DNA from: Streptococcus sp. zg-86
GTDB lineage: Bacteria > Bacillota > Bacilli > Lactobacillales > Streptococcaceae
DNA: 64,000 nucleotides
NCBI RefSeq assembly: GCF_017639855.1
Contig: NZ_CP072115.1
Span: 1,178,001 to 1,242,000 of the forward strand
Reading direction: 5' to 3'
Shown here: piece after piece, positions 17,415 to 25,866 of the stretch
Layout of the letters: every line of letters begins with the position of its first letter
Numbering within the stretch: position 1 is the first letter of the stretch
The notes under the pieces: model-generated
Told to the model about the DNA's origin: nothing
Seen by the model: only the letters and a program-made list of their open reading frames with translations
Databases searched by the model: none
Position numbers and translations under genes: made by a program

Positions 17415-17434
17415 TATTAGTAAAGGAGATTCCT

Positions 17435-18250
17435 ATGTTTGGAAAGTTGTTAAAATACGAATTTAAAGCAGTTGGAAAATGGTATCTAGGACTGTACGCC
17501 GCAGCTGGATTGCTCTCTGTTGTCCTCGGCTTCTGGATTCAAAATATTGTTCACCGACCAGAAAGAACGATTAGTGACACAGAAATTGGTGCTTCTCTTG
17601 CTAATACCCTAGAAGGAATCCTATTTGGTGCCATTATTATCGGTTTTGCCGTCATCATTGCAGGACTCTTTCTATCAACCTTCTTTCTCATTATCAAACG
17701 CTTTAGAAAAAATGTTTACGGTCGCCAAGGCTACCTAACCATGACTCTTCCTGTCACCAATCACCAGATTATCCTGAGTAAATTGACTGCTGCCTTTATT
17801 TGGAGCACCTTATCTGGCATTGCTACTATCCTCTGTCTCTGGCTTATTTCTTCTATTTCATTTGGTGCGCTTCTCAATGAGTATATTCCTGAGATTACTG
17901 CAGGATTCAACGAAGCTTATCACGAATTTACTGGCATGGATTTTGGGATTAGTTATGCAATTACGCTCATTGTCGGTACCATTCATTCTATCCTTTTAAT
18001 TTACTTCGCGATTTCTCTTGGTCAATTATTTAAAGATCATCGTACATTGCTAGCCGTTGTCTTTTACTTTGGTATCAATTTTGTAGAAGGGCTTATTTCA
18101 GCTGTATTTGTCGTATCAACAGGAGTCCTAGCAAATAGTACTACATTAGCCATTCACACAATCTTAGGTATCATTATTAGTATTATCCTTGCTATTGGTT
18201 ACTACTTCGGTACCTACTACATCATGACAAAGAAATTGAATTTGCAATAG
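17435..18250 (+). CDS. ABC transporter membrane subunit
   Basis: 271 residues with six predicted membrane segments and no enzymatic motif. The opening MFGKLLKYEFK pattern is typical of ABC-2-type permeases beside YtrA/YtrB-like genes. Last gene of the operon, ending in a strong hairpin. The transported compound is unknown; resistance or signal-export roles are inferred only from family context. Confidence 0.8.
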   Translation: MFGKLLKYEFKAVGKWYLGLYAAAGLLSVVLGFWIQNIVHRPERTISDTEIGASLANTLEGILFGAIIIGFAVIIAGLFLSTFFLIIKRFRKNVYGRQGYLTMTLPVTNHQIILSKLTAAFIWSTLSGIATILCLWLISSISFGALLNEYIPEITAGFNEAYHEFTGMDFGISYAITLIVGTIHSILLIYFAISLGQLFKDHRTLLAVVFYFGINFVEGLISAVFVVSTGVLANSTTLAIHTILGIIISIILAIGYYFGTYYIMTKKLNLQ

Positions 18251-18258
18251 TATAGCAA

Positions 18259-18296
18259 AACTCTCTGAAACCAATACGTTTCAGAGAGTTTTTTCT
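18259..18296. terminator. Strong bidirectional terminator
   Basis: Perfect 13-bp inverted repeat (AACTCTCTGAAAC / GTTTCAGAGAGTT), loop of six bases, followed by TTTTTT on the plus strand. It separates the GntR/ABC operon from the convergent pullulanase gene. Confidence 0.9.
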
Positions 18297-18304
18297 AGTG
18301 AGAA

Positions 18305-21300
18305 TCAATCATTACTTTCCTTTTTCTTTCCAAGAAATACGAGACTTAAAACAAGGGATACTGCTCCCAATAAGATTCCTGCAACTGATTGTTGACTGCC
18401 TGTTTTTGGCAGGGTCTTTTCATTCTCCTTACTTGTATTCTGAGACAGTGTCGACACAATTGTCTCTTTAGGCATCGAATGAGTGTAGACAGGCTCTTCT
18501 ATTTTAGGCATTTTACTACTTGCTAATACTGTTTCTGGTGTTTTTTTCTCCTGATGTAACTGTAATTCACCTTGTAGTTTCTTAGTAGGCAGTACATCTG
18601 AAGAGGCTACAACTTCTTGATAGACATAGGTGACAATCAAGGTTGTATTACCTTCAACCGTACCACTCACAGATGCTGAAGATATCAAATGACTCAACCT
18701 GTCAACATCTCCTACCTTGTAGTGCCCTGCTGGAACGAGGCGATAGTTCTTTCCATCATAGCCCACAATGGTCTGCATTTTATGAACAGATGTTTCAGCA
18801 TCATAACGAGTACCAGCTACCGCATTATAATGGACAAGGGCATTGTCTTTCAGAATGCGATCATTGATGTCACGGTATTCAATAATTACTGAACCTTTTA
18901 CGGTCTGTTCTTTCATCGGTGGCACATCAACTTCTTCTTTTGCAATCCGTAAAATCGTTGCAGTCAGAGGTGCAAGTGTCAAACCTTGCTCAGTTAGACT
19001 CACTCCTTCTGGCTCTAGAATCGCTTCTGTACCAGCCTGTTTTCCATCTGCTAATACCTTTGCAGCTTTCAAGGATTGATCAACGGTGAAACGACGCTCC
19101 TTCGTATCTGCATTGACAAACACGAAATACTCATCGCCATTACTTGCTACTGTCTTGTAGCCTAAAACTAAATCTTCTTTCCCAACGCCATCCTTACCTG
19201 CTATCGTTAGTAAGGTCACACGCTTTTCAACCTCGTCTCGTGAAGGTAATTTGAAAGCATCTGTTGACTTACGTAAAGCAATCAATCCCTTCATGTAGGC
19301 TCGACTCTTAGCATTTTCCGGATAGGTTGCACTATCTGTCGCCTTGCTCCAGTCAAAATGATTCACTGCATCGCTTGAATCATAGGAATCATGGATAAAG
19401 TAAGGATAGTCAAATGGACTTCCATCTTCATTGGTCAAGAGATGAGCTTTATTTGGAACTTTATCATCTGCTACTGGGTTTCGATAGTCTGGGTGACGGA
19501 ATTGCTTAGTCCGGCCATATTCTTGTCCAGAATGAATAAATGGAGTACCTTGCGCTGTCAAAACCATCAGATTGCCTAAGCGAAGACGACGATGAATTTC
19601 TGCTGTATTTTCTGCCTTAGCCGGATCTTTTTTTATCGACTGAGCAATGACATCAAATAAGGTCAAATTATCATGGGCTGCAATATATTGAATCACATCC
19701 CCTGGATCGTCCGCTTCAAAATTCGTTGGTTGAGCCTTGATATTTTTAAAGACTTTCTCAATATCTCGCTTGCCATTGGTAATAAAGGCTGGGGCTCCTT
19801 CATTAGGATAACCTGACTTCAAGGTATTGCGAATATCATCTGAAAAGACGGCTGCAGAATTGGTATATTTCATCCATGACTGATCTGCTGGTTGGACGGG
19901 TTTATTTTCATCTCCTGAATAGGTTGACCAGCCCTCACCCAACATGATTAGATTTGGATTTAATTTCTTTGCCTCATCATAAGCCTTTTGAATCGTTGTT
20001 GCATCGTGGTCTCCCATTAAATCAAAGCGGAAGCCATCTACTTTATATTCATCCGTTAAATACTTAATCGAATCCACTAAGACACGGCGACTCATATAGT
20101 GTGTCGTTCCCAAACGACCACCACCGTAGCTCGTTCGTGGAGTACCATCCGCATCCATGAAGTGGTAATAGTGTGGCTCTAAATCTTCAAAAATAGCTGT
20201 TTTTGCAGTATGGTTATAAACGACGTCCATGATAACACCCATACCACGTTTATGGATTTCGTTGACTAATTCTTTAAATTCTGCAATGCGCTTGCTAGGA
20301 TTGGTCGGATCACTCGAATACATACCTGTCAACGAGAAGTAATTCTGCGGATCATAGCCCCAATTATAATTACTATTGCTTGAAACATACTCATCCATGC
20401 GTTCTGCATTCTTCAGTTCATTCACGTAGTAATAACTTAAAACAGGTAGCAATTGGACATGGGTCACTCCCAAATCTTTCAAATAATCTAATCTTTCGAT
20501 AAAGGCAGAGAATGTTCCAGCTGGTGACTTCAAGTCCTTGGCAATTGCTTTATCAGATGTAAAATCTCGGACATGTGCTTCGTAGATAACAGCATCTTTT
20601 CGATCTTTAAAATTAGAAATTTGGGCATAATCTAATTCCTTAGGCCCTACTGCTTTCGGATCAACAAAAGCAGCCTTAGCAATCTTATAGGATGAATCTG
20701 TCTCAGCTAAATCGCTATTCCATGCAGCCAAGGATTTAGCGTATGGGTCTAAGGTCAAGACGGACTCTTCTCCACGTTTAATCTCATAGTGGTAATAGTA
20801 GCCACGATAATCTGTAATTCCAAGTGCATTTTGGGGTGTCAATTCAACATTCCAAGTCCCCTTTTCTCCCTTGACCATTGCAACCTTACCCACTATTTTG
20901 CTCTGATCATCTTTATCATAAATCACAACAGAGACTTGATCTGCACTTGGAGACCACAAGGTAGCCACTACTTTTTGACCATTTTCGCTCACACGAGCAC
21001 CTAGCTCACCATCATACTGATATAGACTATCTTTTAATTGCCAATTCATACCAGTCTTAAATTGCTCACCTCCATACACGACTGTATAAGGAGATTGTTC
21101 TTGACCAAATTCCCCTTTCACTGTCACTTTTTTCGTCACTTCATCAAGAATAAGATCTTGGATAGGAACAGATTGGTTATCCTTATTTTTTATCTGAATT
21201 TTCTTTAAAATATCCTCTTTTGTAACATTTTCCAATGTTGTAAAAGTTGTTTCAATCTCACTCAAACTAATATGCTGTGCCCCTGTCATTCTAACATCAT

Positions 21301-22366
21301 TGACAAAATAAGGGTTGGTATAAACCGTTGGATCATCATCTTTTAAGAAAATTTGACGGTGTTTTTTCAAGTCCGTAAAATTATAATCACTTGGCTGGAT
21401 TTTCACATCATCTCCCGATTTACTTTCATCTAGCAATAAAAATCCAATTGTCTTAGCAAGATCCGTCAATTTGACATCCACATAGGCACCATATTTCCCC
21501 TGTTTTGCAAAATCAACTCCATCTGGCCAATTGGTTGTAGGATTTTCAACATCGCCCCAAAGCCATAAAGACTTTCTATGATAGTTCTGATCAGAGCGCA
21601 GATAATTGATGCGCACCATACCTGCTGCTAAGGGCTCATAAGTATAGGATTTGTATTCCTCGTCAAACCAGACTTCCTTCATGTTAGGGCTGATTAGCTC
21701 AATATTCTTATCTCCCGTTAAATTGTCACCAGCTGTATTATTAATCAGTAATCCAATTTTTTCTCGCTTCTCTGCAGCTAATGGCACATCAAGATAATGC
21801 CCATAATCATCTTTTTTAGCTTCAGAAAAACTAGTTGCTCCTGTTGGCCATGCGCCATTCTGACTAGAAGGTTTCTCCACATCGTCCCAAGTCCAAAGCC
21901 CCAAACTTTCTAGATTGTCAGAAGGTAGTTTCTTAAAATGTAAGCGAAGATTTCCTTCCTGAATATCTTCTTCTGCTCTTGCTCCTACTGCCCTAAAAAC
22001 AGTTGGTCTATCTGTTGTTTTTAGACTTTCTTCTGAAGATACACCTTTATCTTGTAAGAATTTAATGTCGTCTCCTATTTCTCCTTCATCTGAAGTAATA
22101 GCTGTAACTTCTTCAGAAACTGAAGGTTGGGGAATTGTGTTTTCCACCTCTTCAGCTACTCTCTGTTCACTTTCTCCCAACTTCTCAGTAGCTTCTACTC
22201 CTGAAGAATCTACTTGCGTATTCAAGGACTCACCTACTTCTTCTGCCTGAACAAGTGGAGCACCGAATACGCATAAACTAGCCGATAATAAGACGGAAGC
22301 AGTCCCACATTTCAGCGTCCGCAAACCAAAATGATGGCGTTCAATCTTATTTGCTTCTTTTTCCAT
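18305..22366 (-). CDS. Cell-wall-anchored type I pullulanase
   Basis: 1353-residue surface enzyme cleaving alpha-1,6 branches of pullulan and glycogen. N-terminal YSIRK-like signal (FGLRTLKCGTASVLL) with probable cleavage near VQA-EE. Then a Ser/Glu-rich spacer and two CBM41 starch-binding modules (about 140-245 and 247-345, each with a W-W-D/GDVE-P motif). Next come a CBM48-like region and the GH13 catalytic domain: YNWGYDP near 665 (type I signature), nucleophile in DGFRFDLMGD near 782, acid/base in LGEGWS near 809, and AAHDNLT near 900. C-terminal MucBP-like repeat (about 1155-1255), then LPKTG and a hydrophobic tail for sortase anchoring. Resembles pneumococcal SpuA rather than the two-catalytic-domain S. 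suis ApuA. A LacI-type operator overlaps its promoter. Confidence 0.95.
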   Translation of the reverse strand: MEKEANKIERHHFGLRTLKCGTASVLLSASLCVFGAPLVQAEEVGESLNTQVDSSGVEATEKLGESEQRVAEEVENTIPQPSVSEEVTAITSDEGEIGDDIKFLQDKGVSSEESLKTTDRPTVFRAVGARAEEDIQEGNLRLHFKKLPSDNLESLGLWTWDDVEKPSSQNGAWPTGATSFSEAKKDDYGHYLDVPLAAEKREKIGLLINNTAGDNLTGDKNIELISPNMKEVWFDEEYKSYTYEPLAAGMVRINYLRSDQNYHRKSLWLWGDVENPTTNWPDGVDFAKQGKYGAYVDVKLTDLAKTIGFLLLDESKSGDDVKIQPSDYNFTDLKKHRQIFLKDDDPTVYTNPYFVNDVRMTGAQHISLSEIETTFTTLENVTKEDILKKIQIKNKDNQSVPIQDLILDEVTKKVTVKGEFGQEQSPYTVVYGGEQFKTGMNWQLKDSLYQYDGELGARVSENGQKVVATLWSPSADQVSVVIYDKDDQSKIVGKVAMVKGEKGTWNVELTPQNALGITDYRGYYYHYEIKRGEESVLTLDPYAKSLAAWNSDLAETDSSYKIAKAAFVDPKAVGPKELDYAQISNFKDRKDAVIYEAHVRDFTSDKAIAKDLKSPAGTFSAFIERLDYLKDLGVTHVQLLPVLSYYYVNELKNAERMDEYVSSNSNYNWGYDPQNYFSLTGMYSSDPTNPSKRIAEFKELVNEIHKRGMGVIMDVVYNHTAKTAIFEDLEPHYYHFMDADGTPRTSYGGGRLGTTHYMSRRVLVDSIKYLTDEYKVDGFRFDLMGDHDATTIQKAYDEAKKLNPNLIMLGEGWSTYSGDENKPVQPADQSWMKYTNSAAVFSDDIRNTLKSGYPNEGAPAFITNGKRDIEKVFKNIKAQPTNFEADDPGDVIQYIAAHDNLTLFDVIAQSIKKDPAKAENTAEIHRRLRLGNLMVLTAQGTPFIHSGQEYGRTKQFRHPDYRNPVADDKVPNKAHLLTNEDGSPFDYPYFIHDSYDSSDAVNHFDWSKATDSATYPENAKSRAYMKGLIALRKSTDAFKLPSRDEVEKRVTLLTIAGKDGVGKEDLVLGYKTVASNGDEYFVFVNADTKERRFTVDQSLKAAKVLADGKQAGTEAILEPEGVSLTEQGLTLAPLTATILRIAKEEVDVPPMKEQTVKGSVIIEYRDINDRILKDNALVHYNAVAGTRYDAETSVHKMQTIVGYDGKNYRLVPAGHYKVGDVDRLSHLISSASVSGTVEGNTTLIVTYVYQEVVASSDVLPTKKLQGELQLHQEKKTPETVLASSKMPKIEEPVYTHSMPKETIVSTLSQNTSKENEKTLPKTGSQQSVAGILLGAVSLVLSLVFLGKKKESND

Positions 22367-22391
22367 TTAGAAACCTCCTAAAAAAATTTGT

Positions 22392-22442
22392 GCAAACGTT
22401 TGCTTTCTTATCCATTATAATCTTCTACCGTCGTTTTGTAAA
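22392..22442 (-). promoter_or_regulatory. Pullulanase promoter with LacI-family operator (cre/MalR-like)
   Basis: Minus strand -35 TTTACA (22437-22442), 17-bp spacer, -10 TATAAT (22414-22419). The perfect palindrome GCAAACGTTTGC (22392-22403) lies just downstream of the predicted start site. The word fits both the CcpA cre and the streptococcal MalR operator; either would repress by blocking elongation or initiation. Confidence 0.75.
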
Positions 22443-22524
22443 GGCTTACATTTCAAAACATAGATAATACATACATCATTGATACAAAAAATTCACGAAC
22501 GATTGTCCGTGAATGAATTGTTTA

Positions 22525-23538
22525 TCATTCCTGATAGGCCATTGCCAGCTGTTTCAGGAGCTTTTCTTTTTCTGCTTCTGTTGTGAAACTAGCTCGAATA
22601 GCATTCTGATTAAAGCGGTAAAAATCCTCTTTCGTAGTGCCAAAATGTTCAACAAATAAAGCGTATTCCTTGGTTAAGTTGGTGGCTGATACGGTACGAT
22701 TATCAGTATTAATCGTTATATTTGCCCCCATATCATGCAAGACCTGATACGGAAAATCCGCCAAACTTGGAGCAGCTCCTGTCTGTAGATTACTAGTCAG
22801 ACACATCTCAATCGTTGCCCCTGCCTTAACAAACTCCTCCATAATCTTAGAATCTTTGATAAGGGCTGTTCCATGACCAATACGTGGAATACCTAATTGA
22901 AGAGCATAAGCGACATTTGCTACGCAACCGCATTCCCCTGCATGAAAGGTCAATGGTAATCCTAACTCTTGTATTTCTTTGATTGCTTGTTCTAATACCT
23001 GTGTCGGAAAATCTGCCTCGTTGCCTGCAAAATCAAATCCCACCAATCCTCTTTTTGCTAAATCAACAACTTCTGTGAACAGCTCCTGTGTCTGTCTTAC
23101 TGAACTTTGTTTCAAACCACAAACCAATACTTTACTAACAATACCAAATTCGTCTTGAGCCTGCTCTAGACCTTGTAAAACTGCCTCTACTGTCTCAACA
23201 GCACTCAAACCCTGATCCATAGACAATTCCGGAGCAAATCGAATCTCCATATAAAGAACATTCTCCTTCGCCGCTTGCGTAGCAACATCATAGGCTGCAA
23301 GCTTGAGCGCTTCTTTGGTCTGCAATAAGGGACGAATAAAGTCAAAAACCGTTAAATAATCCAGCAAGCTTTCTGCTTTTTCTGGAGCCGTAACAAGTCG
23401 TCGCAATTCCTCATCGCTTTCTGGCAGCACAATATGAGCCCATTTCGCTAACTGTCGAATGGCACTAAACGACAAGGAACCATCCAAATGACAATGAAGT
23501 TCTGTTTTTGCTAATTTTTTAAGAATGTTTTTCTGCAT
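22525..23538 (-). CDS. add: Adenosine deaminase
   Basis: 337-residue cytoplasmic enzyme converting (deoxy)adenosine to (deoxy)inosine. Metal and catalytic residues are visible: HCHLDG near the N-terminus, HAGE, GHG and NTDNRTVS. It complements the inosine/guanosine phosphorylases at 42-43.5 kb in purine salvage. The start at 23538 has GAGGTGG eight bases upstream; the frame extends twelve codons further without a site. Adenine deaminase of the same fold is the alternative; I favour adenosine from overall similarity to Add. Confidence 0.85.
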   Translation of the reverse strand: MQKNILKKLAKTELHCHLDGSLSFSAIRQLAKWAHIVLPESDEELRRLVTAPEKAESLLDYLTVFDFIRPLLQTKEALKLAAYDVATQAAKENVLYMEIRFAPELSMDQGLSAVETVEAVLQGLEQAQDEFGIVSKVLVCGLKQSSVRQTQELFTEVVDLAKRGLVGFDFAGNEADFPTQVLEQAIKEIQELGLPLTFHAGECGCVANVAYALQLGIPRIGHGTALIKDSKIMEEFVKAGATIEMCLTSNLQTGAAPSLADFPYQVLHDMGANITINTDNRTVSATNLTKEYALFVEHFGTTKEDFYRFNQNAIRASFTTEAEKEKLLKQLAMAYQE

Positions 23539-24007
23539 TTTCCACCTCTTCATTCGTTTATTGTTATCCATCATATCAAATTTAAATTAAATTTCAATAA
23601 GTAATAGCTAAAAAACAGAATGATTGCACATAAAACAGATAAAGGTATGTCCATCAGTAAAAGATAGCTAGACAGACTAATACGAGCCTACTTTTGGAGC
23701 TAAACGTACAAGATAAAAAAGATTCCCTTTTACTTATAGTACAGTATAACATAAAAAGGGAGTGGGACTCAATTGTGATTTCGTAGAAATCGATTATCCT
23801 CACTCCGTTCTTTTTAGGTTCAGGCTAAACAATCCACTGAATTCGTTTACTCCCACCCTCGCACGTTGACTAGCTTTCACAATTGAGAATTGTGAAAGGT
23901 TGGAAATAGGGCTAGCAAAGAATTGTTTGCTAGCCTTTTCTAATAGAATGTTAATTTATCAACGTTTTACAAACCAAACAACTACTGCGTTTAACTGTTA
24001 AATCTAC
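23539..24007. other. Non-coding interval between add and the tRNA/tmRNA terminator
   Basis: Holds the add promoter region and copy 2 of the dispersed repeat. A second AAGGGAGTGGGAC-type word at 23756-23767 is inverted relative to GTCCCACTCCCTT at 24032-24044, so the repeat is bracketed by inverted ends. No ORF is supported. Confidence 0.6.
23756..24000. repeat. Dispersed structured intergenic repeat, copy 2
   Basis: Matches 2914-3250 in order and orientation, with a single copy of the CAATTGAGAATTGTG module and a GCTAGC hairpin (GCTAGCAAAG / CTTTGCTAGC-like). See copy 1. Confidence 0.8.
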
Positions 24008-24043
24008 AAAAATAATGAGAGCGGGAACTTTCGTCCCACTCCC
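24008..24043 (-). terminator. Terminator of the tmRNA-tRNA-Ser unit
   Basis: Minus strand GAGTGGGA / TTCCCGCTC stem with loop CGAAAG followed by ATTATTTTTG, just beyond the tRNA 3' end. Confidence 0.75.
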
Positions 24044-24059
24044 TTCTTTTTACTTTTAA

Positions 24060-24147
24060 CGGAAGACATGGGATTCGAACCCACGCACGCTTTTACACGC
24101 CTACCGCGTTTCCAACACGGCCTCTTAAGCCTCTTGAGTAATCTTCC
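24060..24147 (-). tRNA. tRNA-Ser (anticodon GGA)
   Basis: 88-nt type II tRNA. Acceptor arms GGAAGAT / GTCTTCC, with discriminator G as in serine tRNAs. The anticodon stem CCGTG / CGCGG holds loop TTGGAAA with anticodon GGA. A long variable arm and the T loop GGTTCGAATCC are clear. The 3' CCA is not encoded. It lies ten bases after tmRNA, probably on the same transcript. Confidence 0.93.
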
Positions 24148-24157
24148 ATCATCCACA

Positions 24158-24502
24158 TGGAGCCGGTGGGAGTCGAACCCACGTCCAAACACCTGCTAAC
24201 TTATTCGTCTACAACCATAGGTTATGTCTTCATTTAACCTGGATAGGACACATAACTCAAGCCCCAGACAAGCGATTCAGTCTATCTCTTTTAGAATTTA
24301 CTGACACAATTCTAACGTAGCTTGCTCATTTAAGACCAGACAGCAGACACAAGCAATCCGCTACTAGTCACGCAGGCAGGTTATTAAGCTGCTAATGCGT
24401 AAGAATTTGTATTTTTTGCAGTTATATTTAACTGGCGTTTTACATCCGCTAGATGAGTTGCAGAACAAGCCTCATAATGCCTGTCGAATCCGTAACGACC
24501 CC
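24158..24502 (-). ncRNA. ssrA: Transfer-messenger RNA
   Basis: About 345 nt. The 5' end GGGGTCGTTACGG pairs with 3' CGGCTCC to form the acceptor, and the T arm reads GTGGGTTCGACTCCCAC. The tag frame starts at GCA (24419) and ends at TAA (24384), giving AKNTNSYALAA, a typical streptococcal tag. With SmpB it rescues stalled ribosomes and marks the product for proteolysis. The CCA end is not encoded. Confidence 0.96.
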
Positions 24503-24588
24503 TTGATTAGAGTACCACATTAGTATACCAAATTAGATAAAAAATAGCAATAGATTTCAGTTTCTATTTTCCGAAATAGCGTAATGTA

Positions 24589-24604
24589 TGATAGAATAAA
24601 GATA
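24589..24604 (+). promoter_or_regulatory. Extended -10 directly before the DedA-like ATG (predicted leaderless start)
   Basis: TGATAGAAT, then six bases, then ATG at 24604. The predicted start site coincides with the ATG; no ribosome binding site is present. Confidence 0.55.
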
Positions 24605-25197
24605 TGTATAAATTTTGGCAAAAAACCTTTCAAATCCTTAGTATTCTCACTCTGATTGTAAGTGTCTTTCTTGTTTTTTGGTTATATAAGATTGGGATTT
24701 TAAATGACCAAAATGTTTTAGCTGATACGATTAAGAGTCATGGAGCCTTTGGTAGTTTGACCTATATTTTCATTCAAATTATCCAAGTAGTGTTTCCCAT
24801 TATTCCAGGCGGTGTTACAACTGTTGTTGGTTTCCTTGTCTTTGGCCACTGGTGGGGATTTGTTGTCAACTATATCGGCATTTCCATCGGAAGTATTATT
24901 CTTTTCTGGTTGGCACGGAGATATGGCAAAGCCTTCTGTCTACTCTTTATGACAGAGGAGACATTTTACAAGTATGAAAGCAAAATTGACAATAAGAAGA
25001 GCTACGAAGTCTTTTTTATCCTCTGTATGCTCTCACCAATTTCCCCAGCTGATGTCCTTGTGATGATTACTGGTCTGACCAGTATGAGCTATCGCAAATT
25101 TACCACGATTATTCTCTTGTGTCGACCTATTTCCATCGTTTCCTATAGTCTCTTTTGGATTTATGGTGGACAGTGGCTACAACAGTTTATGAAATAA
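24604..25197 (+). CDS. TVP38/TMEM64 (DedA superfamily) membrane protein
   Basis: 197 residues with five or so membrane segments and the VTT-domain core (GGVTTVVGFLVFG and a LSPISPADVL segment resembling the conserved re-entrant loop). Such proteins are implicated in lipid scrambling and membrane homeostasis; a specific role here is unknown. Monocistronic, between tmRNA and the MIP18 gene, and closed by a bidirectional terminator. The 5' end suggests a leaderless transcript. Confidence 0.85.
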   Translation: MYKFWQKTFQILSILTLIVSVFLVFWLYKIGILNDQNVLADTIKSHGAFGSLTYIFIQIIQVVFPIIPGGVTTVVGFLVFGHWWGFVVNYIGISIGSIILFWLARRYGKAFCLLFMTEETFYKYESKIDNKKSYEVFFILCMLSPISPADVLVMITGLTSMSYRKFTTIILLCRPISIVSYSLFWIYGGQWLQQFMK

Positions 25198-25202
25198 AAA
25201 AC

Positions 25203-25235
25203 ATTCGTTAGAGCGATTTCTAACGAATATTTTTT
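25203..25235. terminator. Bidirectional terminator
   Basis: ATTCGTTAGA / TCTAACGAAT stem with loop GCGATT-like, T7 on the plus strand and T6 on the minus strand, shared by the DedA-like and MIP18-family genes. Confidence 0.88.
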
Positions 25236-25558
25236 TACTTGATTCCTAGTGCAATCCGTGCATAACGACTCATTTTTTGGACTGTCCAAGCTGGTGACCA
25301 GACGAGACGAACATCTACTTCTGTCACTTCTGGAACCGTCCCCAATACATCGTAAATCTGATCAGTAATCAAATCAGCCAAGGGGCACCCCATCGTCGTC
25401 AAGGTCATATCAATCTCTGTTTTCCCATCCATGAAACGAATGTCATAAATTAAGCCAAGATTGATAATATCAATTCCTAATTCAGGATCAATGACTTCTT
25501 CTAAGGCATGAAAAATCCGTTCCTGAATTTCTTTTACTTGTTCTTCTGTATAAGCCAT
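25235..25558 (-). CDS. MIP18/DUF59-family metal-sulfur cluster protein (YitW-like)
   Basis: 107 residues, single DUF59 domain. DPELGIDIINLGLIYD and the conserved Cys in TTMGCPLADL identify the family, which supports Fe-S cluster assembly (SufT-like). The start at 25558 has GAGGAG upstream; the frame extends six codons further without a site. It lies downstream of dnaG-rpoD but is separated from them by a terminator and about 300 bp of tandem repeat. Confidence 0.85.
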   Translation of the reverse strand: MAYTEEQVKEIQERIFHALEEVIDPELGIDIINLGLIYDIRFMDGKTEIDMTLTTMGCPLADLITDQIYDVLGTVPEVTEVDVRLVWSPAWTVQKMSRYARIALGIK

Positions 25559-25600
25559 TGATAGCTGTCTCCTCATGTTGTATTAGATACAGGCCGAGCG

Positions 25601-25860
25601 GCTGATACTGCCTATCCGTAGACCTGCTCTCCTATTTCAATGCGTGCGTTAAAACGGTTCACCGAACCGAATCGCTTTCTGGTTTTCGAGCGAGCGTTAA
25701 AAACCTCCCCCGAACTAGCCCACTCTCATATTTCTAGGTGGGAGCTGATACTGCCTATCCGTAGGCTGCTTGCCTATTTCTAGGCAGGCGTTAAAACGGT
25801 TCACCGAACCGGCTCGCTTTCTAGTTTTCGAGCGAGCGTTAAAAACCTCCACTGGAGGTT
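25601..25860. repeat. Tandem duplication of a 143-bp hairpin-rich unit
   Basis: Unit 1 starts at 25601, unit 2 at 25744, both with GCTGATACTGCCTATCCGTAG. Each holds CGGTTC-acc-GAACCG and a GCTCGCT/AGCGAGC-type stem around TTTCTGGTTTTCG or TTTCTAGTTTTCG. Unit 2 adds GCTTGCCT/AGGCAGGC. Unit 2 ends in the rpoD terminator. Non-coding. Confidence 0.8.
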
Positions 25861-25866
25861 TTTAAT
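25843..25866 (-). terminator. Terminator of dnaG-rpoD
   Basis: AAAACCTCC-act-GGAGGTTTT perfect stem whose upstream arm overlaps the rpoD stop codon region, followed by T residues on the minus strand. Confidence 0.85.

Noticed and set aside
18305..22366. Two-domain amylopullulanase (ApuA)
   Set aside because: Only one GH13 catalytic domain is present, with the type I pullulanase YNWGYDP motif, and the length (1353) is too short for the bifunctional enzyme.
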